Part shown: positions 17,375 through 25,685 of the stretch, piece by piece | Numbering within the stretch: position 1 is the first letter of the stretch | How the letters are laid out: each line of letters opens with the position of its first letter | Source: Halorussus halophilus | Lineage (GTDB): Archaea > Halobacteriota > Halobacteria > Halobacteriales > Haladaptataceae | Assembly (NCBI RefSeq): GCF_008831545.1 | Contig: NZ_CP044524.1 | Coordinates: 310,001-374,000, forward strand | Reading direction: 5' to 3' | Length of the DNA stretch: 64,000 nt | Translations under genes and position numbers: made by a program | Notes under the pieces: generated by a model | What the model was told of the DNA's origin: nothing | What the model saw: the letters and a program-made list of their open reading frames with translations, nothing else | Databases searched by the model: none

Positions 17375-18745
17375 TCAGTCGTCTGCGGACTCCTCCCCGC
17401 TCGTCGTTTCGTGCAGGGACGGTGCCACGAAGGCCCCCGAGTCGAAGCGGATGGGCGAGGGTTCTTCGAGAACGCGGAGGTCGTCGCGGTCCCGCGCTTC
17501 CTCGACAAGTACAGAAGACGCGTACAGTCGCTGCAAGTGCATCGTGTCTGGTGCGCGGAGGACGCGTACTGATTCTGGGTCCACGATGCCGATAGTGGAC
17601 AGCGCCGCGATGACTCCCGCTCGGTCGGTCTCGACGGCTGGCGGGAGACGCACGCCCCGCGGCGTACTCGCCGTCAACGCGTTGATGAGTGTCGTCGGCA
17701 TCTCTATCTCAGAGAGGAGGTCCGCGTGGACGAAGTCGGCAGAGCCCATCCCCATAGCGTTGCCATGGGTCGCGTCCGTGAGCGAACGAGTGTAGATGCG
17801 CTTGATGTCCGGACGGTCCGGTTCGGGTTCCTGAATCGCGAACGGTCGTCGGCCGATGACGTTCGTGTCCAGCCCTTGGCCGCTGATGTCTTTGCCCTGC
17901 TGGTCGAGAATCAGCAAGTCCAGTTCCTGAAACGGAATCTTCGGCATGATGTCGTACGCCGTCTCCAGCAACTCCGCCTCGCGGTCGAGAAATCCTTCCG
18001 GGGGAATCCCTTCGAGACGTGTCGTCTCGTCGCGCTGGTCCTCCATGATTGCGACGCCACCGGCGATAGGGAGTTCGGCTATCAACTGCTCGGTTATCTC
18101 GGGAATCATGTCTCGGAGCGACCAATCGACCGCCCAGTCGTGTGCGATTTTCGCGCCCCGTTGCTTGCCCATCCCGATGACGAGCATCTTCGAGAGGCCG
18201 CTCTCGACCGTCCCGCCGAAGTCGGTGTGCGGTTTGATTCGATTGATAGGCACGATGGCGTCGGCCTCGACTGCGTGCGCGTCGGCGACGACTGGCACGT
18301 CGCGCTCTGCGGTGCGACCGACTTCGACGACTTCCATGCTCGACCGAATCTCGCAGCCAATCGTCGATTCGGTGACGTCGAGTTCTGCCAACATTTCCCG
18401 CTGGCCCTCTGCATTGGCACCGCCGTGGCTTCCCATGGCCGGAAACACGAACGGTTCGTATCCCAACGCTTCGACGCCATCGACGACACCGGAGACGATA
18501 GTCGCGAGGTTTGCGATACCTCGGCTTCCGACGCCGAGTGCGACTTCGCCACCGTCCGGGACGTCCTGGAAGGTGAGCGACCGAAGCGCGTCGGCCGCAC
18601 GGTCGGCAAGTTCCGACTGCGGAATCGGGTCGGTTTCCCATACCTGCTCGATAAGCCCCATCTCGGGGAGCGGCGTCTCGCCACACGCGTCGAGTATCGC
18701 TTGCTCTGGGACTGCGAGCGATTCGCGCGGTTGGTTCGAATCCAT
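17375..18745 (-). CDS. LarA-family (DUF2088) 2-hydroxyacid racemase/epimerase homologue
   Basis: A 456-residue protein of the nickel-pincer lactate racemase family. It shows a GSRGIANLA loop in place of DITRP, GSHGGANAEGQREML (the LarA H108 region), KPHTDFGGTVESGLSKM (matching H174 and K184, the Lys that carries the nickel pincer) and GAKIAHD (matching H200). Family members racemise lactate, malate or other hydroxy acids and epimerise sugar acids such as gluconate. Beside glycerate kinase and an FAH-family gene, a sugar-acid substrate is more likely than lactate. Genes for making the pincer cofactor (LarB/C/E) are not in the window. Confidence 0.8.
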   Translation of the reverse strand: MDSNQPRESLAVPEQAILDACGETPLPEMGLIEQVWETDPIPQSELADRAADALRSLTFQDVPDGGEVALGVGSRGIANLATIVSGVVDGVEALGYEPFVFPAMGSHGGANAEGQREMLAELDVTESTIGCEIRSSMEVVEVGRTAERDVPVVADAHAVEADAIVPINRIKPHTDFGGTVESGLSKMLVIGMGKQRGAKIAHDWAVDWSLRDMIPEITEQLIAELPIAGGVAIMEDQRDETTRLEGIPPEGFLDREAELLETAYDIMPKIPFQELDLLILDQQGKDISGQGLDTNVIGRRPFAIQEPEPDRPDIKRIYTRSLTDATHGNAMGMGSADFVHADLLSEIEMPTTLINALTASTPRGVRLPPAVETDRAGVIAALSTIGIVDPESVRVLRAPDTMHLQRLYASSVLVEEARDRDDLRVLEEPSPIRFDSGAFVAPSLHETTSGEESADD

Positions 18746-18925
18746 ATTGCACTACTGTGCGAGTCGAGTCATAAATATACTCCTCTCGCCAGTTCGCTCC
18801 ATCGAAACTAGGTTCGAAAAGACGACTACGCCCGCCGACGCTTCTACAGTCCGATTCGACTCGACCCTCGCTCAATACTGAGGCTATCTCAACTTTTATG
18901 ATGTCGTGTCTCCCCTACTGAAACG

Positions 18926-19768
18926 ATGCAATTCGTTCGATACAGCGCTGGGGCAGGCCCAGCCCTCGGCGTGAAGACTGACGCTCGAATCCACTCGCTC
19001 GCAGACTTACCCGGAGGTGAACCCTCATACGAGGACCTCACTAACCAACGCTACCTCGACCAGTTGCAGTCTGCCGTCGAAAACGGGACGCTCTCCCAGC
19101 GAGACGTCGGCGACGTGAACTTGCTCGCACCAGTGCCACGACCGGGTAAAATCGTCTGTGCTGGGCTGAACTACCGAGATCACGCCGAGGAACAGGACGA
19201 GGAGATCCCCGAGGACCCCCTGCTCTTCGCGAAAGCGCCGACGACCGTCACCAATCCCGGCAGTCCAATCGTCCATCCCGACGGCGAACAGGTCGATTAC
19301 GAGGTCGAACTCGCCGTCGTCGTCGGTCGCACGGCGAAGGACCTCGACGAGGACGACGTAGACGATTACGTCGCGGGCTACACCGTTCTCAACGACGTCA
19401 ACGGGCGAGACGCACAGTTCTCCGACGGACAGTTCTTCCGTGGGAAGAGCTACGATACCTTTTCGCCGATGGGGCCGACGCTCGTCGCTGATAGCGAATT
19501 CGACCCGAACGCCGTCCATGTGGAACTGCGGGTGGACGGTGAGACGAAGCAGTCGTCGAACACCGAACAGTTCATCTTCGACGTGCCGGAGTTGGTCGCG
19601 TACATCAGCCAGAACATGACCTTGCGGCCGGGCGACGTCATCTCTACTGGAACGCCCGGCGGAGTCGGAATCTTCCGCGAACCTGTAGATCTACTCGAAC
19701 CTGGGCAGACCTGCGAAGCCGAAATCGAAGGAATCGGTACGCTCACCAATCCTGTCGTCGGGGAATGA
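18926..19768 (+). CDS. fumarylacetoacetate hydrolase-family protein
   Basis: A 280-residue protein. The N-terminal ~60 residues are a small cap; the rest is the FAH fold. Metal-binding acidic residues lie in YEVELAVVVGR (E...E) and in VLNDVNGRDAQFSDG (D). The segments GKIVCAGLNYRDHAEE, KAPTTVTNPGSPIVHP and GDVISTGTPGGVG are typical. Relatives hydrolyse acylpyruvates or act on 2-keto-3-deoxy sugar acids. It is divergent from the LarA-like gene, and the shared interval of about 180 bases would hold both promoters. Substrate unknown; the context favours a deoxy-keto sugar acid. Confidence 0.88.
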   Translation: MQFVRYSAGAGPALGVKTDARIHSLADLPGGEPSYEDLTNQRYLDQLQSAVENGTLSQRDVGDVNLLAPVPRPGKIVCAGLNYRDHAEEQDEEIPEDPLLFAKAPTTVTNPGSPIVHPDGEQVDYEVELAVVVGRTAKDLDEDDVDDYVAGYTVLNDVNGRDAQFSDGQFFRGKSYDTFSPMGPTLVADSEFDPNAVHVELRVDGETKQSSNTEQFIFDVPELVAYISQNMTLRPGDVISTGTPGGVGIFREPVDLLEPGQTCEAEIEGIGTLTNPVVGE

Positions 19769-20067
19769 CTTCTCCGAAGCGGTAGCTCGACTCTCTCATT
19801 TTAAGCCGCGAGCTCTTCCGCGTTTTTGGCATGTGAGGCGGGTGATTTCACCGTATCTTGCTACGCGTGTTCTTCTACTCACAGTTTCGGAGGATGGCAC
19901 AATTTTGGGTGGATTTTGTGGCGAATCGGCATCAAATACCTCAAATCCGTTCCTTAGTCGCGGGGATGACTAGCGAAGTCTCAGTACTTATCCACAATTG
20001 AAGAGATTTCAGACCCTTTCTTCAGTGTTGCCACTCATAGATTGCTGGCTGAACCTTTCTCAGACAC
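19769..20067. other. intergenic, probable left flank of the transposon
   Basis: No gene. The base composition drifts to AT-rich near 19900-20050, and this stretch probably contains the left end of the insertion element. I could not find a terminal inverted repeat by eye. Confidence 0.5.
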
Positions 20068-21675
20068 TTAGTCAGGCGGCACCAGCGCTGCCGACACCAG
20101 TTCGACACATTCCCCAGCCGTCAGAACGGGAGCGTAGTCCATCTCTCCCTCTACACCAGCCTTCAACAGAAAGTCGGTGAGCCGCCAGATATTGTAGAGT
20201 AGGGCCGCGAACACGAAATAGAACAGCCGAACGCGATAGTCCTTTGAGGAAGTCTTCGCAAGGAAATCGTGTTTGATCGATTTATAGCTATTCTCTATCT
20301 GCCAGCGGCGGCTGTACCGACGACAAAACGACTCCGCCTCCTCCGGACCCACTCGAACGTTCGTCGCAAATACGGCCGTCTTGTCACCCTTCGTGGACGG
20401 CACATAGAGGAACCGCATCGGATGGGAACCAGCCTCCACATCCACAGACGCGGATTCGACCGCGACATCCTGTCCGTCTGTTTCCATCCGCTCGATCACC
20501 TGTCGTTCTGTACTGGAGAGTCGCTTGGGAATGAGGTAGTTCACGCCCAGATTCGAGAGTGTCTGAAAGACCCGCATCGAATCGAACTCGCGGTCGCACA
20601 GCACTGTCCCAATCGGCACGTGTTCTTTCACCCGCAAGACCAATCGACGAACAATGCGATGGATCCGGTTCGACGGATTCTCGTCCCATGGGGAACTTTC
20701 TCGGACTGGTTCGACCGCGAGGACGAGCGGGATGTTCTGGCCGACAATCGATAGCGTGGCAAATTTGAACGCTCTCCCGTCGCCGTCTTTCGTCCCGCTC
20801 ACCATCGACATTCCTTCTACATTTCCGTAGTAGGGCACGGTCGTAATGTCGATTGCCACGGTCACTGGACGACGAAACGCCGTTTCAGAGGCGATAGCCG
20901 AAAGGACGTGATCTGTTGCATTGTCGAATCCCTCAATGAGGTTCTCGGTATCGAATTGCTTGACCGCACGAAGGTGGGTATCACCATGTGGACCGTAGTC
21001 TGCTCCTCGGCGGTACTGGAAGCGCGCTGCTCCTTGAGCGGTGCCACAGCCGACCATCCCCATGAACGTCTGTAACTCGAAAAAGCGCATATCTTCATAG
21101 GTCGCATTGGCAGCGCGTTCAGAATCGAACGATTCGAACCCGTAGTCACAGGCAAGGCGCGTCGTTCGACGGATGGTCTCGCCCGTGAATTTCTCTTCGG
21201 AGGTCGCTTCGGTCTTCTCGGTACCGCACGCCTCGGGGTCTTTGCGTGGATGGAGTACATCTTCTTTCGGTCGGACGGTTGGAACTGAGAGGTCTTCGTC
21301 GTGGATTTCTTTGACGACATAGTGTGCAGCCGTCTTTATGAACTCACAGACAGTCTCATTGAAACGGTTGCGCCACGTCCGCGAAAGGACCGACTCATCT
21401 GGAACGCGATCAAACCCCACTATTTCTTGGAGTTCTTCGTCCCGCGCGAGTATACGGTAACTCTCTCCCGTGATTTCCCGATAGAGAAACAACCTGAGCA
21501 TCCCAGAAAACGGGTAAGGTGCAGGATGCCATTCCGGGTAGCTGTCTTCAAGTCTGTCAAACGGACCATCAAGTGTCCTGAGAGCATCACAGAGCGAGAG
21601 TCCATCACGGATTTGCTTTCGGAGTCCAATTCCGACAAGATACGCATCAGTCAATACTCCTCTGCAAAGTCTCAT
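20068..21675 (-). CDS. DDE transposase (IS4-like superfamily)
   Basis: A 535-residue transposase. An N-terminal helical region (LCDALRTLDGPF...WHPAPYPFSGMLRLFLYREI) is followed by the DDE core: first Asp in VTVAIDITTVPYYGN, second in GTVLCDREFDSMRVF, and Glu in RRYSRRWQIENSYKSIKHDF, the YREK-like motif of IS4-type enzymes. All three catalytic residues are present, so it may be active. The ATG at 21675 is used; a TTG lies 27 bases further up. I could not assign the IS family. It marks the edge of an AT-rich island. Confidence 0.88.
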   Translation of the reverse strand: MRLCRGVLTDAYLVGIGLRKQIRDGLSLCDALRTLDGPFDRLEDSYPEWHPAPYPFSGMLRLFLYREITGESYRILARDEELQEIVGFDRVPDESVLSRTWRNRFNETVCEFIKTAAHYVVKEIHDEDLSVPTVRPKEDVLHPRKDPEACGTEKTEATSEEKFTGETIRRTTRLACDYGFESFDSERAANATYEDMRFFELQTFMGMVGCGTAQGAARFQYRRGADYGPHGDTHLRAVKQFDTENLIEGFDNATDHVLSAIASETAFRRPVTVAIDITTVPYYGNVEGMSMVSGTKDGDGRAFKFATLSIVGQNIPLVLAVEPVRESSPWDENPSNRIHRIVRRLVLRVKEHVPIGTVLCDREFDSMRVFQTLSNLGVNYLIPKRLSSTERQVIERMETDGQDVAVESASVDVEAGSHPMRFLYVPSTKGDKTAVFATNVRVGPEEAESFCRRYSRRWQIENSYKSIKHDFLAKTSSKDYRVRLFYFVFAALLYNIWRLTDFLLKAGVEGEMDYAPVLTAGECVELVSAALVPPD

Positions 21676-22004
21676 ACCGGTTTTAGTAGAGTCCGGATTC
21701 AAAATTGTTGCAGAAGTTATTGTCTACTAAAGCAGTAGGACGAGGATATCCGGCCCCAAATACTGAATTGTAACATATTAATACTAGAAACTATGGAGTT
21801 AACCAACTCCAGTTCTCGGAATTCGCTCGAAGTTGCAATATATATGTGCATATATTTATTCGGAGTTGGGGGTACAGGCAGTGAACTAGTGGCTAAGTTA
21901 TGGTGGTGAGTGAATTGTATCCTCAGATCGGGTATAATTAGTGCTTGAGTTTCGGTCAGGTACTCTATAATTAAATAGAATCTTGGTGTGTGTTGGAATA
22001 GCTT
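21676..22004. other. AT-rich intergenic stretch beside the transposase
   Basis: About 330 bases, visibly richer in A and T than the rest of the window. It contains a hairpin TGGAGTT-AACC-AACTCCA near 21793-21810 and an ATATATATGTGCATATATT stretch near 21838. No gene seen. It probably contains the right end of the element and the promoter of the next gene. Confidence 0.5.
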
Positions 22005-22412
22005 ATGAGTTCTAAAAAGGTCGTAGAGTTTCAGAGGTGGCTGAAATTGTTATTGCTGGGTGTGCTGTTGATACATTATTTGTGGCAGAATTTTTCGCCA
22101 GTAATTTCCACTAATATCTCGACAATTTATCCATGGGATTATATTTTGCAGGGCTATGATCGGGCAGAAAATCGGTTTTACCAAATGATTCTTATGACCG
22201 TAGTATTTGCAGTAATCAGTTATGGGAGTCTTAAGAAAAATTCGTTCATACTTATTCTCAGTGCTGTCTTTCTCGGTGTTTTTGCCCTAGGTATACCGGT
22301 GGAATTCCTTACGTGGTTTGTTTTCATCGTCGAAATTTCACTGATTCTGCTCTTGTCCTATTCTTATCTTAACCCTGAAGAAAGGCCTGCGGAAACTTCT
22401 TCTCATACCTAG
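22005..22412 (+). CDS. small membrane protein, unrecognised
   Basis: A 135-residue protein with four likely membrane helices (about residues 13-30, 57-75, 80-95 and 100-120) and a polar C-terminal tail. I do not recognise the family. Codon use is AT-rich and unlike the bulk of the window, so it was probably acquired horizontally together with the protease gene that follows after 64 bases. A function connected with the protease, such as immunity or secretion, is only a guess. Confidence 0.6.
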   Translation: MSSKKVVEFQRWLKLLLLGVLLIHYLWQNFSPVISTNISTIYPWDYILQGYDRAENRFYQMILMTVVFAVISYGSLKKNSFILILSAVFLGVFALGIPVEFLTWFVFIVEISLILLLSYSYLNPEERPAETSSHT

Positions 22413-22442
22413 CTACTTTTTGTATAATTTCTCACTAGAAAA

Positions 22443-22458
22443 GTATTATATATATATT
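22443..22458 (+). promoter_or_regulatory. TATA-like promoter of the protease gene
   Basis: An alternating TATTATATATATATT stretch centred about 27 bases before the ATG at 22477, the spacing of a leaderless haloarchaeal promoter. It supports the ATG at 22477 over the frame start at 22420. Confidence 0.6.
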
Positions 22459-22476
22459 CATTTTCATTATCCATCT

Positions 22477-23571
22477 ATGGTGTCAGAAGACAAACTGTCT
22501 GGGCGACGTGAGTTCCTCAAACACTCGGCATTTGCTGGTGGCGGCTTCAGCCTTTTCGGCCATGGAACGCTCTCAATAGACAGAAAAACCAAGATTGATG
22601 TTCTCAGAACCAAAGATGGGGTGGCAAAACGCAAAAAAGTTCCTGCCCGATGGTACCGGCATCTTCAGCAAGCACGCAGTAAGCACCGCAAACTGCGTAC
22701 TGCCCATAGCGACAAACCATGGTTCACTAACTCATATCTAACACAGGACGAAAACCAAACCGCTGGCTTCCATCGGAGGAAAATTGTCGTTGAACACGAC
22801 CTCGACCAACTGGCAGCGAACTCCCAGTCCGATGATAGTCACCCACTTCCCAGTGAGTTGAACGGTATTGCAGTCGAAACAGCTGACCCGAAAGAACGAA
22901 CTGAAACCGGATGTCGAAATGTTGGGGAGTACAAAAATCTTCCCGGCGGAGTTAGCATCAAGGGGGACAACATCCCCGGTAGTACTTGCTGTCGAGCGGA
23001 AATGGGAGGTCAGGCATATGAACTCACCGCCTACCACGTCACAGGCTGTAATCCAAACGCGTCGTTTGAACAAGGCGGTAACAACCTCGGGTCGCTCGCA
23101 GAAGGCGATCAAGACGAAGACTGGGGATTAATCAACGTCACAAACTCCAATTATAGTCTTACAGAGAAGGTCAAGGAGCCAGATGGCGAGCGAAAGCCAA
23201 TCCAAGGTTGGGTTACTCGGAATGGTGTCGATACGTACAAAGAAGAAGACCGGTATATCTACCAGTTAGGTCGGGAAACCGGACAGTCGATGGGGAAAAT
23301 TCAGAACATAGACGCGAGCTTCGCGTCTTCGTGCGCACACAATGGCGGGCACAATAAAGCGATTGAACTAGGGAATGACGGTGCGCCCGGCGATTCTGGA
23401 GGGCCATTCTACATTCTTGAAGATAGTGTTGACGTGTGGATGATGGGGATAACCCAGTACAATTACGGTTACGTCACGGGATTCGGATGTAGTGGAGCAG
23501 AAAAACAAGACAAAACCGGCGGAATCCCCATCTGGTACATCGCCAACAACCACGGAATTTCTGTCCCGTAG
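22477..23571 (+). CDS. secreted trypsin-like (S1-fold) serine protease
   Basis: A 364-residue protein with a Tat-type leader (SGRREFLKHSAFAGGGF). The S1-fold triad is visible: His in LTAYHVTGC, Asp in GDQDEDWGLI and Ser in GAPGDSGGPFY. Paired Cys (GSTCCRAE, SSCAHNG, GFGCSGAE) could form disulfides. The stretch between leader and catalytic domain (about residues 40-125), rich in Lys, His and Arg, looks like a propeptide and is unusually basic for a haloarchaeon. The DNA is AT-rich relative to its surroundings, pointing to transfer. Candidate extracellular protease or activator of a toxin/halocin; substrate unknown. Confidence 0.85.
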   Translation: MVSEDKLSGRREFLKHSAFAGGGFSLFGHGTLSIDRKTKIDVLRTKDGVAKRKKVPARWYRHLQQARSKHRKLRTAHSDKPWFTNSYLTQDENQTAGFHRRKIVVEHDLDQLAANSQSDDSHPLPSELNGIAVETADPKERTETGCRNVGEYKNLPGGVSIKGDNIPGSTCCRAEMGGQAYELTAYHVTGCNPNASFEQGGNNLGSLAEGDQDEDWGLINVTNSNYSLTEKVKEPDGERKPIQGWVTRNGVDTYKEEDRYIYQLGRETGQSMGKIQNIDASFASSCAHNGGHNKAIELGNDGAPGDSGGPFYILEDSVDVWMMGITQYNYGYVTGFGCSGAEKQDKTGGIPIWYIANNHGISVP

Positions 23572-24280
23572 CTGGATAATTAATTCGAGTGCATCACGCT
23601 TACGGGCACGGCATTCGAAAACGATGTGCAATCCACAGGGTGGGTAAGCAAGACTCAGAAAAATCGATTCTGGGTTCGTGATTTATAGGCGTGCAACAAA
23701 GGCACGCATCAAAACCATCCTCCGAGGTTGTGTCTACTCTGCCCCATCATTGAGTATAGCTTCATAGAGTTTATTTAGCTGGTTCGATGATACAGACGTT
23801 ACTTCGGTGGTCGAACTGGACTCTTACGAGTGGTTGTAACCGCAACGTAACCAACCTGAGCAAAACAATTTCTCACGTAGAACTGCTTATCTCGCCGTCA
23901 CCACTCCAGGCCCAACAGTCTCTACTCCGCTCTGTAAGATGACTCATCTTACTCTCTGTTCGAAGGAGGTGGAGACAACCACCGAGTGAGATACCCCCTT
24001 TACGGAATCGAGGCTTCGAAGAAAAGCTCTCGACGACCGTAAACGACGAGTCGGTGAGGGCATCTATTTCCAACATCGTACGCGTCCCGCGCTCGTATCC
24101 GACGAGCGGTTCGAAATGGGTTCGGCGAGCTTGCAAGCTGCGTGGACGCCCCACGAAATTGATGGCGTCTCGGCCGCCTGCAGACGAAGCGTCAGTTCTG
24201 GCGATCCGCGTTCGCTGCGCCGCGTCTATGTCCGTTGCACCGTACGTATGCGCGCGAACAATCGATTATCACCTTCGAAC
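23572..24280. other. intergenic, no convincing gene
   Basis: About 700 bases after the protease. Open frames here (for example 23873-24154 on the minus strand) lack recognisable motifs and sensible starts. The stretch may hold decayed genes. It leads into the repeat arrays. Confidence 0.5.
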
Positions 24281-24293
24281 GATTGAATTAGTT

Positions 24294-24358
24294 GATTGTA
24301 TCGTGTGTCACGAACACGTGGTGCAAACTCGTGTTTGCAATTTCCGTTTGTAACCTGT
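24294..24358. repeat. phased 13-bp repeat array, upstream block
   Basis: Five consecutive 13-bp units at 24294, 24307, 24320, 24333 and 24346 (GATTGTATCGTGT, GTCACGAACACGT, GGTGCAAACTCGT, GTTTGCAATTTCC, GTTTGTAACCTGT). Each begins with G and follows the same weak consensus as the main array but in a different register. It may be an older, more degenerate part of the same site. Confidence 0.6.
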
Positions 24359-24496
24359 CTCTGAGAGTTCCCAACTGTTGTCTCGTTCGTTTGCTAGACT
24401 TGCTACCACCGATTAGTTGCTCCATGTGAATGATGTCATTGTTTGACTCAACTACTCGATACACTCATTAGATATTGGTGGTTGCGACTAGCGACC

Positions 24497-24743
24497 GAAC
24501 CAAATAACTGCAACAGATGGGTGCTGTAACTATATGCTACAATTGAGTGACACAACCAAATGAGTCGAATGGATGTCGCAACTATTAGTATCGAACGACT
24601 GTTTCAACTACAGGTTGCGGATGAGTGTTACAAACGAAGGTTCCAAACGAGCGTTTCAAATACATATTTGGGGTGTTTGTTGCAGACGATTGTTACAACT
24701 GTGTGCTACAAATGAATCTAACAAATGAGTGTTTCGGATGGTT
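24497..24743. repeat. phased 13-bp degenerate repeat array upstream of parA (19 units)
   Basis: Nineteen back-to-back 13-bp units begin at 24497 and end at 24743 with no register slip. Nearly all begin with G and centre on a CAA or CGA core. Clear units are GCTACAATTGAGT (24536), GTTTCAACTACAG (24601), GTTACAAACGAAG (24627), GTTCCAAACGAGC (24640), GTTACAACTGTGT (24692), GCTACAAATGAAT (24705) and CTAACAAATGAGT (24718). The consensus is close to GTTACAAATGAGT. The array stops just before the TATA box of parA, as expected of a centromere-like partition site or an operator array. Confidence 0.9.
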
Positions 24744-24756
24744 CGTCTGACGAAAA

Positions 24757-24764
24757 CTTATAAC
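24757..24764 (+). promoter_or_regulatory. TATA box of parA
   Basis: CTTATAAC centred about 28 bases before the ATG at 24789 fits a leaderless promoter. The last repeat unit ends 13 bases upstream of it, so a protein bound to the array could control parA transcription. Confidence 0.6.
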
Positions 24765-24788
24765 TGAAGCCTTCAATGAATCCATCAA

Positions 24789-25685
24789 ATGCTCTCGTAC
24801 GCAGTATACAGCGAAGCAGGTGGCGTAGGCAAATCGACGCTCACCGCAAATCTCGCAGTAGCGCACGCCAGAGCCGGACTCGACGTTCTGGCGATTCCAC
24901 TCGACCCCCAAGACGGAGACTTGAGCTACCTCTTCGACATCGACCACGACCGTTCGAACGGTGAGGCCGACACGCTCGTCCACCATCTCGTCGGTCGTGG
25001 AAAAGGCGAGTTCACGGACCTCATCGAGACTGTCGAACACGGGGTCGATATCATTCCGGAACACAATCGCCTCGAAGACCTCGGCGAAACGCTCCGGAAA
25101 GAACAGGAGGCAAGAAGCGACTTCGGCGAGTCGTTCCCGATGTGGACCCAACTCCAGCGAGTCCTTCGCGAGGCAGAAATCCACAAACACTACGACGTGC
25201 TCCTCGTGGACCCGCCCGCAAGTTCCGGTCCTCACCTGTACAACGCACTCGACGCCACTCGGAATCTCGTCATTCCGGTCGAACCGTCCGGGAAAGGACA
25301 GGCGTCTGTCAATGGACTTGACGATCTGGTGACGAATCTCGAAGACCAGTTAGAGATCAACATCGGCGTGTTGGCGGCAGTTCCGAATCGATTCAAGGGC
25401 ACGCGGGACCAGGGCGCTATCATCGAAGAAATCGAAGAGCAGGGATTCGACGTGCCCGCGATTCTCCGCGACCGGACGTCGCTCCTAGAGGGGTGCTGGC
25501 GTGAGAAGTGTAGTGCGTTCACGTACGTCCGCGACCATCGGAGTCGAGAACGAGACTACGAAGTCGAGACGCTCGCTAAGTTCGACGAGATAGCGCGCCA
25601 CCTCGAAGCGCAGAACGGTCTCGAAGCACCGAACCCACCAGAGGCTGGGAGTCTCGAAGAGGATGACCCGGAGGTCACTGCATGA
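24789..25685 (+). CDS. ParA-family ATPase
   Basis: A 298-residue P-loop ATPase of the ParA/MinD group, which partitions DNA or positions other cargo. Walker A is AGGVGKST at residues 10-17. The signature Lys that normally begins KGGxGK is Ala10 here, although the P-loop Lys15 is present. Further motifs are PLDPQDGDLSYLF (A'), VLLVDPPASSGPHLYNAL (Walker B) and IPVEPSGKGQASVNGL. It overlaps the next gene by 4 bases (ATGA), and a 13-bp repeat array precedes its promoter, the usual layout of a partition system. The chromosomal or plasmid cargo is unknown. Confidence 0.9.
   Translation: MLSYAVYSEAGGVGKSTLTANLAVAHARAGLDVLAIPLDPQDGDLSYLFDIDHDRSNGEADTLVHHLVGRGKGEFTDLIETVEHGVDIIPEHNRLEDLGETLRKEQEARSDFGESFPMWTQLQRVLREAEIHKHYDVLLVDPPASSGPHLYNALDATRNLVIPVEPSGKGQASVNGLDDLVTNLEDQLEINIGVLAAVPNRFKGTRDQGAIIEEIEEQGFDVPAILRDRTSLLEGCWREKCSAFTYVRDHRSRERDYEVETLAKFDEIARHLEAQNGLEAPNPPEAGSLEEDDPEVTA

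Noticed and set aside
20000..21780. terminal inverted repeats of the 20068 transposase element
   Set aside because: I compared both flanks by eye and found no convincing matching ends, so element borders are not given.
23873..24154. 93-codon open frame on the minus strand after the protease
   Set aside because: No ATG start, no motif, and a GC-shadow-like composition; no support as a gene.
24294..24743. CRISPR array
   Set aside because: The repeats are 13 bp, degenerate and back to back with no spacers.
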